Numbered from the stretch's first letter, positions 1 to 10,345 are shown. The stretch: 64,000 bases of DNA from Pogonophryne albipinna (GCA_028583405.1 CM053243.1:50665826-50729825); one strand, 5' to 3'. Notes: generated from the letters alone by a model not told the origin. Translations and numbers: made by a program.

Positions 1-79
1 GTAAACGGGTTTGAACTCAAATGCACAACTCACACAGGATTTAACAAAAAAAGGTTTATTCAAACCAAAGCTCAACTAT

Positions 80-147
80 AATGGTACAAAAACAAAACAA
101 AATCACTCTTAATGAGGAAAAACACGAACAAAACAAAATCACTCTTA
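80..147. repeat. 36-bp minisatellite, left part
   Basis: Nearly two copies of an A-rich 36-bp unit (containing AATGAGGAAAAACACGAAC and AAAATCACTCTT). The array continues at 1,171 after the Harbinger MITE, which landed inside it. The unit resembles the 'AAACACTCTTACGAGGAAAAGG' stretch of the Gypsy-1 LTR near 8,610, so this may be an expanded piece of a related LTR; that origin is inference. Bases 1-79 hold no recognisable gene. Confidence 0.8.
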
Positions 148-1170
148 TGCCCCTTTCACACCAATGCGTTTTCAGCTCCGGCTCGGAGCTGGAGTCTGAA
201 AAGTGCCGGTTTTTCCTGTTCACACCGCAGCGGCGCCGCCTCTTAGCTCCGGAATCCGGTTCACTTCCAGCTCCAAAAAATTGTCGGTCTAGAGGCAAGA
301 GCTCCGGAGCTAAGAGGTGGCGTCGCTTACGTCTCTCTTACGTCGAGGCGTGCAGGAAACGTTTATTTGTACCTTACTTTGACCATCCGTTCACTGTTAT
401 TGATCATTGTGGAGAGAGGCAGACGTTTTGTTTTGTATTATAGCAGCTATCGGATGGAATCAATACATGGGCTGCACAGGTTATCGTGTCCGACTATCAC
501 AAGTAGAATCATAATAAAAATACGCCAGTAAAATGTGCCTGTAGAAAACGGTTTATGCCACAATAGGATAGCAATAGCAAGTAGTCAGTTTAGCTTCGGT
601 TGCTATGCTAACATCACCCATTTTATACCAGAGAAACTTTCATAACAGCGTTGTGATGCCAAACAGCGTCAATTCAGACTGACACACATTCACTTAAGGG
701 GAACTGGGGATATTTATCAGCTGCTTGTGTGAGTCGGACAGTGAATACTTTAGAGCGGCCGCTGCAGTGTGAGCTAACCGGGAGCTAACGGGAGAATAAA
801 CTCCCGTGGAAGAGCAGCCAACACTGCAGCGGTCGGTAAATGCCGCAGAAACACATAAATAAACAATGAACCACGGCACTCTGGAGAAAAGCATAAGGTT
901 GGAGAAGTCGTTATTTAATTTAATCTGGCTTCGTGTGATTAAAAGCAACACGATCATCGACCCGACGCAGTTGTTGTTGTTGTGAGCGCCGTGACGGCGT
1001 TGGGGAGCAAATCAGCGATGTAAGCGGTGACGTCATGACGCAGCAGCGGCAGCACCAGTCGGGCTCTGGGCGGTGTGAACAGAGCGGGAGCAGAAAAGGG
1101 AAACCGGAGCTGAACCAGAAAAGCTCTAGCTCGGAGCTAGAAAGGGAAAAGCGCTGGTGTGAAAGCTGCA
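148..1170. mobile_element. Non-autonomous PIF/Harbinger element (MITE), 1,023 bp
   Basis: The left end reads TGCCCCTTTCACACCAATGC. The right end, reverse-complemented, reads TGCAGCTTTCACACCAGCGC, giving imperfect terminal inverted repeats that extend over roughly 100 bp with GAGCT-rich inner parts. Both ends are flanked by TTA (145-147 and 1,171-1,173), and the split minisatellite reads through cleanly when the element and one TTA are removed. A 3-bp TTA duplication is typical of PIF/Harbinger. No transposase ORF is visible, so movement would need an enzyme in trans. The interior is GC-richer than its surroundings. Confidence 0.82.
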
Positions 1171-1407
1171 TTAATGAGGAAAAACACGAACAAAACAAAA
1201 TCACTCTTAATGAGGAAAAACACTAACAAAACAAAATCACTCTTAATGAGGAACAACACGAACAAAACAAAATCACTCTTAATGAGGAACAACACGAACA
1301 AAACAAAATCACTCTTAATGAGGAAAAACACGAACAAAACAAAATCACTCTTAATGAGGAAAAACACGAACAAAACAAAATCACTCTTAACGAGGAAAAA
1401 ACACTAG
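1171..1407. repeat. 36-bp minisatellite, right part
   Basis: About 6.5 tandem copies of the same 36-bp unit seen at 80-147, with one- or two-base differences between copies (AAAAACACGAAC against AACAACACGAAC or AAAAACACTAAC). The reading frame stays open on both strands because 36 is a multiple of three, which explains the repetitive ORFs here; they are not genes. Confidence 0.9.
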
Positions 1408-1431
1408 GAGCATGAATAACAGAATACTTAA

Positions 1432-2087
1432 CCCTCCTGTTATCCTCAGATGTACTGGTACCACTTTACAATAAGACTACCCTTATAAAGGATTCATAAA
1501 GGGTTTATAATTAGGTTATTAATTAGGTTGTAAACACTTTATTAATCATTAACAACCATTTATAAACCAGTTCTAACAGTTTTCATACATCAACACAGGC
1601 TCACTATTTGGCAAGATGACTAAGCCTTATATTGGCTACTTAGCTTATTTCGTCTCCTTCATCAGCCAGCATCCTTGGTATCTGTTGTTCACTGAGTTGA
1701 TTCCCCCCTTCCATCTTGATGTTTTTTGGCATCTCTTTATGACCATTTATTTACGAGTTACTAACATTTATAACTGCCAAAAGGGAGCCTTGTAAAGTGT
1801 AAAACACATTCCAATTTATTAATGAGTTACAACCATTTATAATTTATAATTTGTATTGAAACGTGTTAAACAAATCACCATTTATTAATGAGTTACTAGC
1901 ATTTATAATTAGTTTAAGTTATATTAAGCCTTAAAGTTATGCATAAATTAGGGCGTGGTCACATTGAGTGACAGGTAATTCCAGGGACTGGTGCTGTTAG
2001 CTTTCTGCTCTGCTAGCAGCTCTGTGATGCTACAGGGGCTCTCCCAGCTAGACATTGTTGGTTCTAAAAACATTCTGAGAATGTTAC
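1432..2087. repeat. AT-rich fish repeats, TTAA and inverted-repeat MITE fragments
   Basis: TTAA (1,428-1,431) followed by CCCTCCTGTTATCCTC resembles a piggyBac-type terminus. From about 1,461 ACTTTACAATAAGACTACCC is mirrored near 1,785-1,800 by GGGAGCCTTGTAAAGTGT, suggesting a short inverted-repeat MITE of about 340 bp. Repeats of TTTATTAATGAGTTACTA follow to about 1,920. No coding region is visible. From 1,920 to 2,087 nothing is recognised apart from the start of the element containing the 2,096 insertion. Confidence 0.45.
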
Positions 2088-2095
2088 ATTCATTG

Positions 2096-2647
2096 TAGGG
2101 CTGAACGATTTTAAATGGCAATTTTAAATGATGCGATTATTAAATCGCAAAGCCTGCAAATTTTTTTGGACTATTTTCTTCTTCTTTTTTTTCAGTCAGT
2201 CATCCACACCAATCAGAAGTGCTGTGCTCCACATGTACCAGCCATTGTTAACCAATCAGAAGTAGCCCATGATAGAAGTATTTTTGAAAGTGCCTGCCCT
2301 TTCCAAATGGAGCTTTCCTAGATGGTTAGGTGAAACAAACCATCAGGTTAGTCATGCTCCATCACATGTTTTACATCTATTACAGGGTGAATCTTAAACT
2401 GAAGCTTGACTTTAAAGCAACCCAACGGAAGTTTCATGTAAGTTTAGTTCTTTCACTCGTAGCTCGGGCTGCGGGGGTGCTAGAGACGGGAGCATGTTGA
2501 TGCGACCTTCCTAGCCGGATATATGGCCGCATTTTACAATAAACTTCCGTTGGGGCGCTTAAAAACAAATATCGCAAATCGAATCGCAATCGCAATATTT
2601 GTCAGAAAAATCGCAATTAGATTTTTTCCCAAAATCGTGCAGCCCTA
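2096..2647. mobile_element. Non-autonomous hAT-type element, 552 bp
   Basis: The ends are TAGGGCTGAACGATTTT and, reverse-complemented, TAGGGCTGCACGATTTT, with long inverted stretches of 'AATCGCAAT' type. It is flanked by a perfect 8-bp target-site duplication ATTCATTG (2,088-2,095 and 2,648-2,655), as expected for the hAT superfamily. No transposase is visible. It is inserted inside the repeat family described at 2,656-3,955. Confidence 0.85.
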
Positions 2648-2655
2648 ATTCATTG

Positions 2656-3045
2656 TTCTAGGAATGTTTTCAGCGGGAAGTTTTCTTTTGGTTCCCAGAA
2701 CGTTCTTCTGAAAGGTAGGATAACGTTCTCTAAAAACATTCTTAAAATGTTTGGTGATAACCTTCTTAAGATGTTTTTGATAACATTGTTAGAACAATAT
2801 GCCCTACTGTTCTTAAAACGTTTTCAGCGGGACGTTTTATTTTGGTTCCCAGAATGTTCTTCTGAAAGGTAGGATAACTTTCTCTAAAAACATTCTTAAA
2901 ATGCTTGGTAATAACCTTTTTTAAATGTTTTTGATAACATTGTTAGAACATTATGCCCTACTATTCTTAAAACGTTTTCAGCTGCAAGTTAGATTTTTTC
3001 TATGTTGCCAGAATGTTATTATTTTAGAGTAGGATAACGTGCTTT
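2656..3045. repeat. Left arm of inverted-repeat element, about 2.5 tandem units of about 154 bp
   Basis: Repeated units contain CGTTTTCAGCGGGA, TTTTGGTTCCCAGAA, GTTCTTCTGAAAGGTAGG and TTTTGATAACATTGTTAGAAC. The same unit occurs in reverse orientation at 3,815-3,955. Its left continuation lies at about 2,052-2,087, before the hAT insertion. No ORF of note. Confidence 0.7.
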
Positions 3046-3116
3046 ATCGTTCCGATTTATCAGAAGTCTTTTTTTTTTTTATAGATGCGACCAGCAGCTA
3101 GTACAAGTCACTGTCG

Positions 3117-3640
3117 GTGTCACATGTACTGGAGGGAACCCAGAATCAGACTCGGAATCAGTTGGTGAAAGTAACATTTGTTTATTACAAAAGGGGAGCT
3201 GAGAGTGGAGGTTGGTTATGTGAGAAACAGTTGTTCCAGGGTGGGTAGAGAGGCCTGGCTGGTCTTGGGAGTGTGGAAGGCCTTGGATTCCTCCTGGGAG
3301 AGACTTACAAATTAGTGTGAGGCAAAAGCAGGCAAAGTTGTCAAAGAATATGCTGGTAAATAGCTAGAGCGGCACGCAACAATCCGTTCACGGCAACAAA
3401 CCGTTCACGGCAACAATCCGTTCACGGCAATAATCCGGCAGGGAATGAGTGCAGGCTGCAGGCTTTCATAGTGTGGCTGATGAGCAGGTTGCAGGTGTGG
3501 TTGATTGGAGATTGCTCCCAGCATCTAAAGGGCGCAATAACGATTTTTATCCAATATGCATAAACAGCGGACACTGTTTATACGTAGCCCTCACAAACCA
3601 CACACGGCCAGATAGCTTATCTAACAGTTAGAGCCTACAT
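3117..3640. repeat. Possible solo LTR (Gypsy-like) with 17-bp minisatellite
   Basis: Begins TGTCACATGTACTGGAGGG and contains a GTTTATTACAAAAGG stretch like a reverse-strand polyadenylation region. This layout resembles the reverse-orientation LTRs of the two Gypsy elements elsewhere in the window. Three copies of 'CAACAATCCGTTCACGG' lie at 3,377-3,430. The right boundary and a duplication could not be defined. It lies between the two arms of the inverted-repeat element. Confidence 0.35.
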
Positions 3641-3814
3641 ACGAGACACAACCTTTGTAGTCAGAAAAAAAGTGTGATTATTTTCGGATATTTAACACAA
3701 ATGATATTATGAATACTGTGGGCCTACATACCTTAGTGTGATTATAAGTGCATGTGAGTGAATATTGGCATGCATAAATTCGTTTTTATACGTCATACAT
3801 TTTAAATAAGTTAT

Positions 3815-3955
3815 CACCAAAAATGTTAAGAATGTTTTTAGAGAACGTTATCCTACCTTTCAGAAGAACATTCTGGGAACCAAAATAAAATATCCCGCTG
3901 AAAACGTTTTAAGAACAGTAGGGCATAATGTTCTGACAATGTTATCAAAAACATC
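3815..3955. repeat. Right arm of the inverted-repeat element
   Basis: Reverse complement of the unit at 2,656-3,045, with the same order of blocks (GAACATTCTGGGAACCAAAA, CCCGCTGAAAACG, GGGCATAATGTTCT). With the left arm this makes an element of roughly 1.9 kb that carries the hAT MITE and the possible LTR. The stretch 3,641-3,814 holds nothing recognisable. Confidence 0.65.
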
Positions 3956-3959
3956 TTAA

Positions 3960-4283
3960 CCTGTTAAGACCGAGAGACCCCAGTACCGGGGCCCTCCCAC
4001 AACATCTTGCAGGAAACAGTGTTGGGCATGTTCATTTAATAAACTATGAATGTTTTATATCCATGTAACGGGAAGAAAGTCATTTAAAAAAAATGAAAAC
4101 ACAATGCTAACGCTGAGCCTCTGAATTAGCAACGAGCGAAAAATGCTAACAGATTTACTGCACCGAAACTCACTCATAAAACCTTATTATTTATCCATTC
4201 TGCACATCCAACCCATCGATCTGATCGTGAGATGACACAGAATCGATGGGTACAGACATTATCACTCATTGATACAAACTCGC

Positions 4284-4322
<39 letters not shown>

Positions 4323-4330
4323 AATATAGT
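3960..4330. mobile_element. Truncated piggyBac-like (TTAA) MITE ending in (TA)n
   Basis: TTAA at 3,956-3,959 is followed by CCTGTTAAGACCGAGAG, close to the terminus CCTCTTAAGCCCGAGG of the MITE at 42,570. The body (AATGCTAACGCTGAGCCTCTGAATTAGC and onward) matches, in reverse complement, the segment at about 43,690-44,010 in that MITE. The right end is lost in a (TA)n tract at 4,275-4,320. From 4,331 to 4,433 there is only purine-rich sequence. Confidence 0.6.
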
Positions 4331-4433
4331 TAGTTGCACAGGGAGAAAAAACATTTGGGCGTTGGGGAAGGGATAGGGGGAGGGGGAAAGGATAGACCAG
4401 TTGGAAATGAAGGTGCTGGATGAGAGTCAGCTC

Positions 4434-5785
4434 TTAGATTAGCATGTAGCATGACCCCTCGGGTTGCTGGATGAGGCACTGGAGAGAGAAGAGGAGAACG
4501 GAGGCCTGTGTGACGTCACGAGTCGTGGCGCCCGCGGTGATTGGCTCTGAAGCAGGAAGAGCTGTAGGTCTTGTTGTTGCCGGTGTGCTGCTGAAGGCTT
4601 TATAGAGTGGCAAAGTCCCTCCCCTTCTGGGGGACCTCCATGGGACCTTATTTCGGAAAAAGTATGTATTGAAGTCAATGGAGAGAGAAAGATTATCTTT
4701 TGATCCCGTTTGAATTGTGCAACAAATTACACATATGATGTTTGTCAATTTAAAAGATAATTTTGCAAGTCAAAAAAATAAAAATGTGCCGTAAAACTGT
4801 GAAGTAACACATTTTTTTGTGTGAAGCGCTGAATGAACTACAACTCTGGTCTTGCATACGTCACCAACACCAAGATGGCCGTCACATTTCACCTCTTTCT
4901 TTCAGAATGAAGCAAAAAGTATTAAAAGAGGTGAAAATCACTACAAGTCTGGCCATGTTGAGAACTGTACATACACAAAAGGGGAGTTAGTCGGCTTTAC
5001 AAGGTTTCGGTGAGTAACACGAGTGTAATTTTTAATGTTAATGTCAGCTAGCTAAATTCACTTACGCCACTCTGGGATTTGTAGTCTTTCTAGTTGCGTA
5101 TTTTTCATAGTCTTATATTTCAACAGTTTTAAGACAAACTCTGACTTTTTTGACATGGAAATGATTTTTTAAGATTGACAAACATCATATGTGTAATTCG
5201 TGGCACAATTCAATTGAAAGATAATCTTTCTCTCTCCTTTGACTTCAATACATAATTTTTCAGAAATATGGTCCCATGGGGCGGAAGTAGATGGGCGTGA
5301 CTTCGCCACTCTATAGAGATTGAACAGTCTTGCCTTGTTGTCGTTTCGATGGAAATGAATGCTGTGTTCTTTCAGGAAACGTTGAAGTTGGATGACTGTC
5401 CACTTCCCGATTTCGAGCTCAGTTTCGGAACGCAGATTCGTCCGAGAGGCGAGTCGAGTGCGCCGCGGTGAATGGCCGGGGGCTGTGAATGAGGCACGTT
5501 GCCGGCAGTGGAAGGATTGGTGCTGGCTATGCCTGTTGTGGCCCCGATTTGTTGCCCTCACTGGCGAAGGAGAAGAAGCCTGGGATCTATCTGGCGTTGG
5601 AGGTATTTCGTTGGGGGAGCATGGGTGGAATGGCGGCTAGTGTGTGGGACACTGACTGCTGAGCGCAAGCGGCTCCGTTCGGATGCTTGGCTGTGATCCG
5701 ACTGCTGTGCCGTGGATGGCGGATGACTGGTGTTGAAAAGATGTTCTTCTGACTCCGGCGGGTTGATCAGCAATTCGAGATCCAT
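4434..5785 (-). pseudogene. SAP-like domain gene fragment, interrupted and frameshifted
   Basis: On the minus strand an ATG at 5,785 lies in a strong Kozak context (ACCATGG) and opens MDLELLINPPESEEHLFNTS, a Ser/Pro-rich N-terminus that runs to a stop at about 5,558. A different frame then carries LEIGKWTVIQLQRFLKEHSI and RNDNKARLFNLY, a helix pair resembling a SAP-type DNA-binding motif, so at least one frameshift lies near 5,560. Coding is cut at 5,314 by the TA-flanked element. The frame resumes at 4,602 as KAFSSTPATTRPTALP and ends at a stop near 4,434. SAP-like motifs occur in several fish transposon and host proteins, and I cannot name the family. Harbinger landed 80 bp upstream of the start codon. 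The full gene may extend past the recognisable part, and its upstream region is displaced. Confidence 0.5.
4603..5313. mobile_element. TA-flanked DNA element with about 150-bp inverted repeats
   Basis: The left end TAGAGTGGCAAAGTCCCT and right end, reverse-complemented, TAGAGTGGCGAAGTCACG begin inverted repeats of about 150 bp. These share 'CATGGGACC', 'TATGTATTGAAGTCAA', 'GGAGAGAGAAAGATTATCTTT' and 'ACACATATGATGTTTGTC'. Both sides are flanked by TA (4,601-4,602 and 5,314-5,315), as in Tc1/mariner-type insertion. It sits inside a codon run of the SAP-like gene, which reads through when the element is removed. No transposase is visible. Confidence 0.75.
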
Positions 5786-6021
5786 GGTGAGTTTAAGCTT
5801 GTAATACTTAGCGTTTAGAGATGAACCGTGACGACGCGTGGCGTGAATCGTGGTCTGCCTGTTTCGGCCCCTACACACAGCGGCGTTGCCGCTTGGTGGT
5901 GGGCGTGTCTTGAGCTTGGGGAGTTTACGCGAGCAACGCGACCAACAACCAATCACATGAATGTCCCGCCCCGGACATAGTAAGCAAAAAAAGCCTGGTT
6001 CTTCTATCCACTCTAGCCAAA

Positions 6022-6250
6022 ATGGATGCCGGTTTGGTAGCAAGGGTGGCATTGGTATATGCATTGTATCTCGGGAGGCGACGTCGTGTGCGTCGCTGTT
6101 GGGTACATCCGATACTCCGAAAACGTCTGCAACAGGGGGAATAGACCATTTCGACGAGTTGCTCGGCAAAGTGGGTCCACTGATTACAAAAGTGGACACC
6201 AGCATGCGTTTGTCAATCGGACCCGCCGAGCGACTGGCCATCTGTCTACG
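6022..6250 (+). pseudogene. Harbinger transposase (HARBI1-like), exon 1, internally deleted
   Basis: The ATG at 6,022 opens MDAGLVARVALVYALYLG and a run of Arg, then WVHPILRKRLQQGE, the usual HARBI1-type N-terminus. A stop appears at 6,142. The next conserved block, HFDELLGKVGPLITK through SIGPAERLAICLR, is in another frame, and the residues normally between the two blocks are missing. A deletion near 6,140 has therefore broken the gene. The exon ends at a good donor (CG|GTATGT, 6,250/6,251). The phase matches the acceptor at 6,641-6,642. Confidence 0.8.
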
Positions 6251-6389
6251 GTATGTGTTGTGTATTTCTACTTCTTTAATATGACTGTATAGAAAGAGAG
6301 AGAATGCATGCCATGGATGAATGAAGTCTGTGATTTAGATCAGATGGATAACATTAATTAAGATAGCTAGGTAAACACAGTATTGCTCC

Positions 6390-6390
<1 letters not shown>

Positions 6391-6479
<89 letters not shown>

Positions 6480-6600
6480 GTCTGTGTGCGGGGGTCTGTG
6501 TGCGTGTGTGGGGTCTGTCTGTGTGTGGGGTCTGTGTGTGCGTGTATGTGGGGGTCTGTGTGCGTGTGTGTGTGGGGTCTGAGTGTGTGTGTGATCTGAA
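6391..6600. repeat. (GT)n microsatellite in the Harbinger intron
   Basis: About 80 bp of pure GT from 6,391, then interrupted TGTGGGGTCTGTGTG blocks to about 6,595. Cys/Val ORFs in this stretch are artefacts of the repeat. Confidence 0.95.
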
Positions 6601-6642
6601 ATTGTTTTATTTGTTAAATCATGTATATTACTTTTTTCTCAG

Positions 6643-6685
6643 GTACCTGGAAACCGGTGACTCGTACAGGACCATAGCATTCAGT
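6643..6685 (+). pseudogene. Harbinger transposase exon 2, left fragment
   Basis: After the acceptor TTTTTTCTCAG the frame reads YLETGDSYRTIAFS, which joins exon 1 in phase and matches the conserved HARBI1 'TGDSYRTIAF' block. It is cut at about 6,685 by the 38-kb nested insert. The same frame resumes at 45,102. Confidence 0.8.
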
Positions 6686-6704
6686 CAATCAATCAATGTT
6701 TATA
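6686..6704. repeat. 'TATATAGCCCAATATC' repeat, left piece
   Basis: CAATCAATCAATGTTTATA begins a repeat common in fish genomes. It continues at 8,391-8,483 (TTTATATAGCCCAATATCAC) after the L2 insertion, and again at 44,645-45,101 after Gypsy-1. I do not assign its class. It is the first insert into the Harbinger gene. Confidence 0.6.
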
Positions 6705-8390
6705 CTATTTATTTACTATTACTACTCACAACTCATTCAGTCTGGCTCCAGCAACCCCAAGCGTCTGTTCTCCACCATCAGCAAACTTCTCAAACCCTGT
6801 GACAACGCCACCTCATCCTTCACCACCGAACGGTGCAACTCCTTCCTCTCGTTTTTCCAGGCTGGCTGCTGTCACACCCATTCTCAAAAGACCTGGACTC
6901 ACACCTGACATCATGTCCAACTTCCGGCCCATCTCAAATATCCCCTTTCTGTCAAAAATACTTGAACGTGTCATTGCCTCACAACTAAAATCCCACTTCA
7001 GCTCCAATGACCTCTTTGAGCCATTTCAATCCGGTTTCCGATCAAAACACAGCACCGAAACAGCTCTTCTCAAAATCACAAACGACCTCCTCCTCTCCTC
7101 TGACTCCAGCAACCTTAACATCCTCATCCTCCTCGACCTCACCGCAGCATTCGACACCATCAACCACGCCATCCTGCTGTCCCTCCTCGAATCATCACTC
7201 AACATCACCGACACTGCACTCTCCTGGCTGAAATCCTACCTCACCGACAGACATCAGTTTATCAACATCAACAACTGCACCTCCTCCACTGCTCCTCTGT
7301 CCCAAGGCGTCCCCCAGGGTTCGGTGCTTGGCCCCCTCCTCTTCATCCTCTACATGCTCCCCCTTGGCAAAATAATTCGTCGCCACAACCTTCAATTTCA
7401 CTCCTATGCCGATGACATCCAACTTTATATCTCAACAAAAACCATCACCCCCACAACACACTCCACTCTCACCAACTGTCTCTCAGAAATAAAAGCATGG
7501 ATGCAAACAAACTCCAACTGAACAGTGCCAAATCAGACATCATCATCATCGGCCTCCCATCCCGTATCAAAGACATCCAGAATTTCAACTTCACCATTGA
7601 CAGCCACACTCTATCTCCCCCCCCTCACATCCGCAACCTCGGAGTCATCTTCGACAGTCAGCTCAAATTCAACCACCACATAAATCACATCACCAGGACC
7701 GCCTTTTTCCACCTCAAAAACATTGCCGTCTCCGCCCATCACTCTCCTCCTCTGCTGCTGAAACCCTGATTCATGCATTCATCACTTCACGACTTGACTA
7801 CTGCAATAGCATTCTCTACGGCATACCATCCAACCTCCTCAATAAACTCCAACATATCCAGAACTCTGCTGCCCGCCTCCTCACCCACACCCGCTCCCGA
7901 GACCACATCACTCCCGTCCTCCAGAACCTCACTGGCTCCCCGTCCGTCAAAGAATCAACTTCAAAGTCCTCCTCATTACTCACAAAGCCCTCAACAATCA
8001 GGCCCCCCCTACCTCACAGACCTGCTGCACCACCACGCCCCTTCCCGCTGCCTCCGCTCATCAGAAGCCAACCTCCTATCCATCCCCACCCGCACCAATC
8101 ACCGGACCTGGGGGGACAGAGCCTTCTCCGTCGCTGCCCCCTCCCTCTGGAACTCATTCCCCCAACCCATCAGAGACTGCACTGACCTCACCACCTTCAA
8201 AAAACTGACAAAAACTCACCTCTTCAATCTGGCTTTTAATGTGTGATTGTTTTTGTATTATTTGACTTTAACTTTAACTATATATTTATTTGTTGTTCCT
8301 TCCTTTTCTTTTCCCTTCACTATATCTGTAAAGCGTCTTTGAGCACCTGTAAAAGCGCTAACAAATTAAATCTATTATTATTATTATTTA
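6705..8390 (+). mobile_element. L2-type LINE, 5'-truncated, broken reverse transcriptase
   Basis: Plus-strand frames carry an L2/CR1-type reverse transcriptase: NFRPISNIPFLSKILERV (about 6,915), LILLDLTAAFDTINHAILL (about 7,125), LSQGVPQGSVLGPLLFILY (about 7,300) and the catalytic YADDIQLYI (about 7,405). The frame shifts near 7,510 and again near 7,770. The C-terminal part ends FKKLTKTHLFNLAF at about 8,240. The 3' end reads AAAGCGTCTTTGAGCACCTG followed by a TATTATTATT tail, as in teleost L2 elements. The endonuclease domain is absent, so it is 5'-truncated and dead. Confidence 0.85.
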
Positions 8391-8483
8391 TTTATATAGC
8401 CCAATATCACAAATGTTACATTTGTCTCAGTGGAATTCACAGTTTGTACAGAATATCAGTATGACAATAAGACACCCTCTGTC
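8391..8483. repeat. 'TATATAGCCCAATATC' repeat, middle piece
   Basis: TTTATATAGCCCAATATCAC through GACACCCTCTGTC. The last five bases (CTGTC, 8,479-8,483) are the target-site duplication of Gypsy-1, and the repeat resumes at 44,645 with CTGTCCTTAGACCCTC. Confidence 0.8.
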
Positions 8484-8960
8484 TGTCACGGCTAGGCAAA
8501 CCAGTATGAACCCAAAAGCACGACTCGACAAACAAAGTACAAATAAAAGTCTTTACTGAAAAAATAGTGACACTGTGAGCTCTCCGTAGAGGTACAGGTT
8601 TCGATAACAAAAAAACACTCTTACGAGGAAAAGGTTAACATAGTATCAAAAGTTTAAAAAAATAAAGTCAATTCCAAAACCTCGGTTCTTAGCAGATAAC
8701 ATGGACTTCACGCTGGCAGTCAGGCACATGGAACGAAACAAACTGGCAACAAGACAAGGGAGACAGAAACTATATATAGGCAGGCTAAGGGGGAACAGGT
8801 GCAGACAATTAGGGCGGAGTCGACAATCACAGTGGAGGGAAAACACACAAGGGGAGGAAGTGAGGTAATCTGCAACAAGAAGGAAAGGTTACTTCAAAAT
8901 AAAACAGAATACAAGACTGAACTTAAAACATTAACTTAACAGATTTTATGAGATATAACA
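8484..8960 (-). repeat. Gypsy-1 3' LTR, 477 bp
   Basis: On the plus strand it begins TGTCACGGCTAGGCAAACC and ends GAGATATAACA, so in element orientation it runs TGTTATATCTC to GTGACA. It matches the second copy at 42,109-44,644 apart from that copy's insertion and scattered changes. Next to it, at 8,961-8,972, is GTACCCCCCCTT, the complement of the polypurine tract expected upstream of a 3' LTR. Confidence 0.92.
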
Positions 8961-9391
8961 GTACCCCCCCTTCTAGGGACGGCTCCTGACGGCCCAGGCA
9001 CTTGTGGATGGCGTCAGTAGAAATCGTCAAAAAGATCCTGACCCACAACAAAACTTGATGGAACCCATGAGCGTTCTTCAGGCCCATAACCCTTCCAGTC
9101 AGCGAGGAATTGTCTGCCTCTTCCTCTCTTGCGTACCGCCAACAGACGCTTGATTGCATAAACCGGGCCGCCCTAGATCAGTCGGGGGGGGGGGGGGGGG
9201 GGTGGAGGGGGTTTGGCTGCGGGGACCAATAAGATAAGATAGAGCTTTATTGTCTCCCTTAGGAGAAATTTGTCTTGGGCATCGAGATAATACACATAAA
9301 ACATTCAGGTCAATCAGTCATAGATACAGAACAGAGATTACATATCACATGGCAAAGAAATAAACACACAATACACTTTCTTTCGCTGGTT
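8961..9391 (-). pseudogene. Gypsy-1 3' end of pol, with poly-G tract and a LINE-tail insertion
   Basis: After the polypurine tract the minus strand carries weak coding remnants (8,974-9,180). A 20-base G run at 9,184-9,203 follows. From about 9,230 AAGATAAGATAGAGCTTTATTG and AGGAGAAATTTGTCTTGGGC are typical of the reversed 3' tail of a fish non-LTR element, here about 150 bp. It is a secondary insertion separating the integrase C-terminus from the 3' LTR. Its family is uncertain. Confidence 0.5.
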
Positions 9392-10345
9392 TCAGTCTTG
9401 AAAAGTTGGGTGGACTCTCAGGGACCTGGGAAGCCGCAAACGGACAGACACAGGATTAATAACCTTTGTCACAGGAAACGGACTTACAAACCTAGGTGCA
9501 AGTTTTTGGGAGGCGACGTGAAGAGGAAGATCCTTCGTTGAGAGCCAGACCTTCTGGCCAGGCTTGTACACGGGAGCTGGTTGGCGCCTCTGATCTGCTA
9601 CCTTTTTCATTCACTCAGAGTTTCTCATAAGCATTTTGCGAGCGGCACTCCAGATGCGGCGACAACGCCTCACCAGGGCGTGGGCAGAGGGGACCTTGAC
9701 CTCCTTCTCAGTCTCCGGGAACACAGGTGGCTGGTAACCATAGGCACATTGGAAAGGGGTTAACCCGGTAGCAGCGATGGGAAGCGAGTTGCGGGCATAT
9801 TCAACCCAGTTAAGGCATCTGCTCCAGGACGAAGGGTTCTGAGCAACCAAACAACGAAGGCACGTCTCCAACTCCTGGTTCAGGCGTTCTGTTTGGCCAT
9901 TGGACTCTGGATGGTATCCGGACGAGAGGCTGACTGTGGCTCCGATCAGGTTACAGAACTCCTTCCAGAACCGCGATATAAACTGTGGTCCTCTGTCTGA
10001 AACAATGTATTTTGGAAAGCCATGAACACGCAAAACGTTAGTCATCATTACTTCAGCCGTCTCTTTGGCTGATGGAAGCTTGGGCAAGGCAATAAAATGT
10101 ACCATCTTCGAGAAACGGTCCACCACCGTGAGTATTGTGATGTTACCTTTAGACTCCGGTAAACCCGTGACGAAGTCCACAGAGATCTCAGACCATGGCC
10201 GGCTGGGAATAGGGAGTGGCCGGAGAAGCCCCATCGGCGCCCTGGAGGATGTTTTATTCCGAACACAGACCGGGCATGCCCCCACATACTCCTGAACTTC
10301 TCGCTCCATTGATGGCCACCAAAAACGTTGCTTGATGAAAAACTA
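9392..10345 (-). pseudogene. Gypsy-1 integrase
   Basis: The minus-strand frame contains QRFWWPSM, the CPVCVRNK half of the zinc-binding HHCC region, and the DDE core: FVTGLPES with its Asp, SDRGPQF with the second Asp, and [18 protein letters not shown] with the Glu. After the core an in-frame stop at about 9,611 separates [21 protein letters not shown] from the C-terminal [16 protein letters not shown] domain (9,392-9,610). The N-terminal HPGV part lies at about 32,275-32,302, beyond the TTAA-flanked insertion. Integrase would join the cDNA to host DNA; this copy is dead. Confidence 0.88.

Noticed and set aside
1159..1407. Lys/Asn-rich ORFs at the window start
   Set aside because: Frames through the 36-bp minisatellite.
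5558..6241. 227-codon minus-strand ORF as one gene
   Set aside because: Its upstream half is antisense to the Harbinger exon and crosses the Harbinger end; only the part from 5,785 downward fits the SAP-like gene.
6383..6802. Cys/Val-rich ORFs
   Set aside because: Produced by the (GT)n microsatellite.
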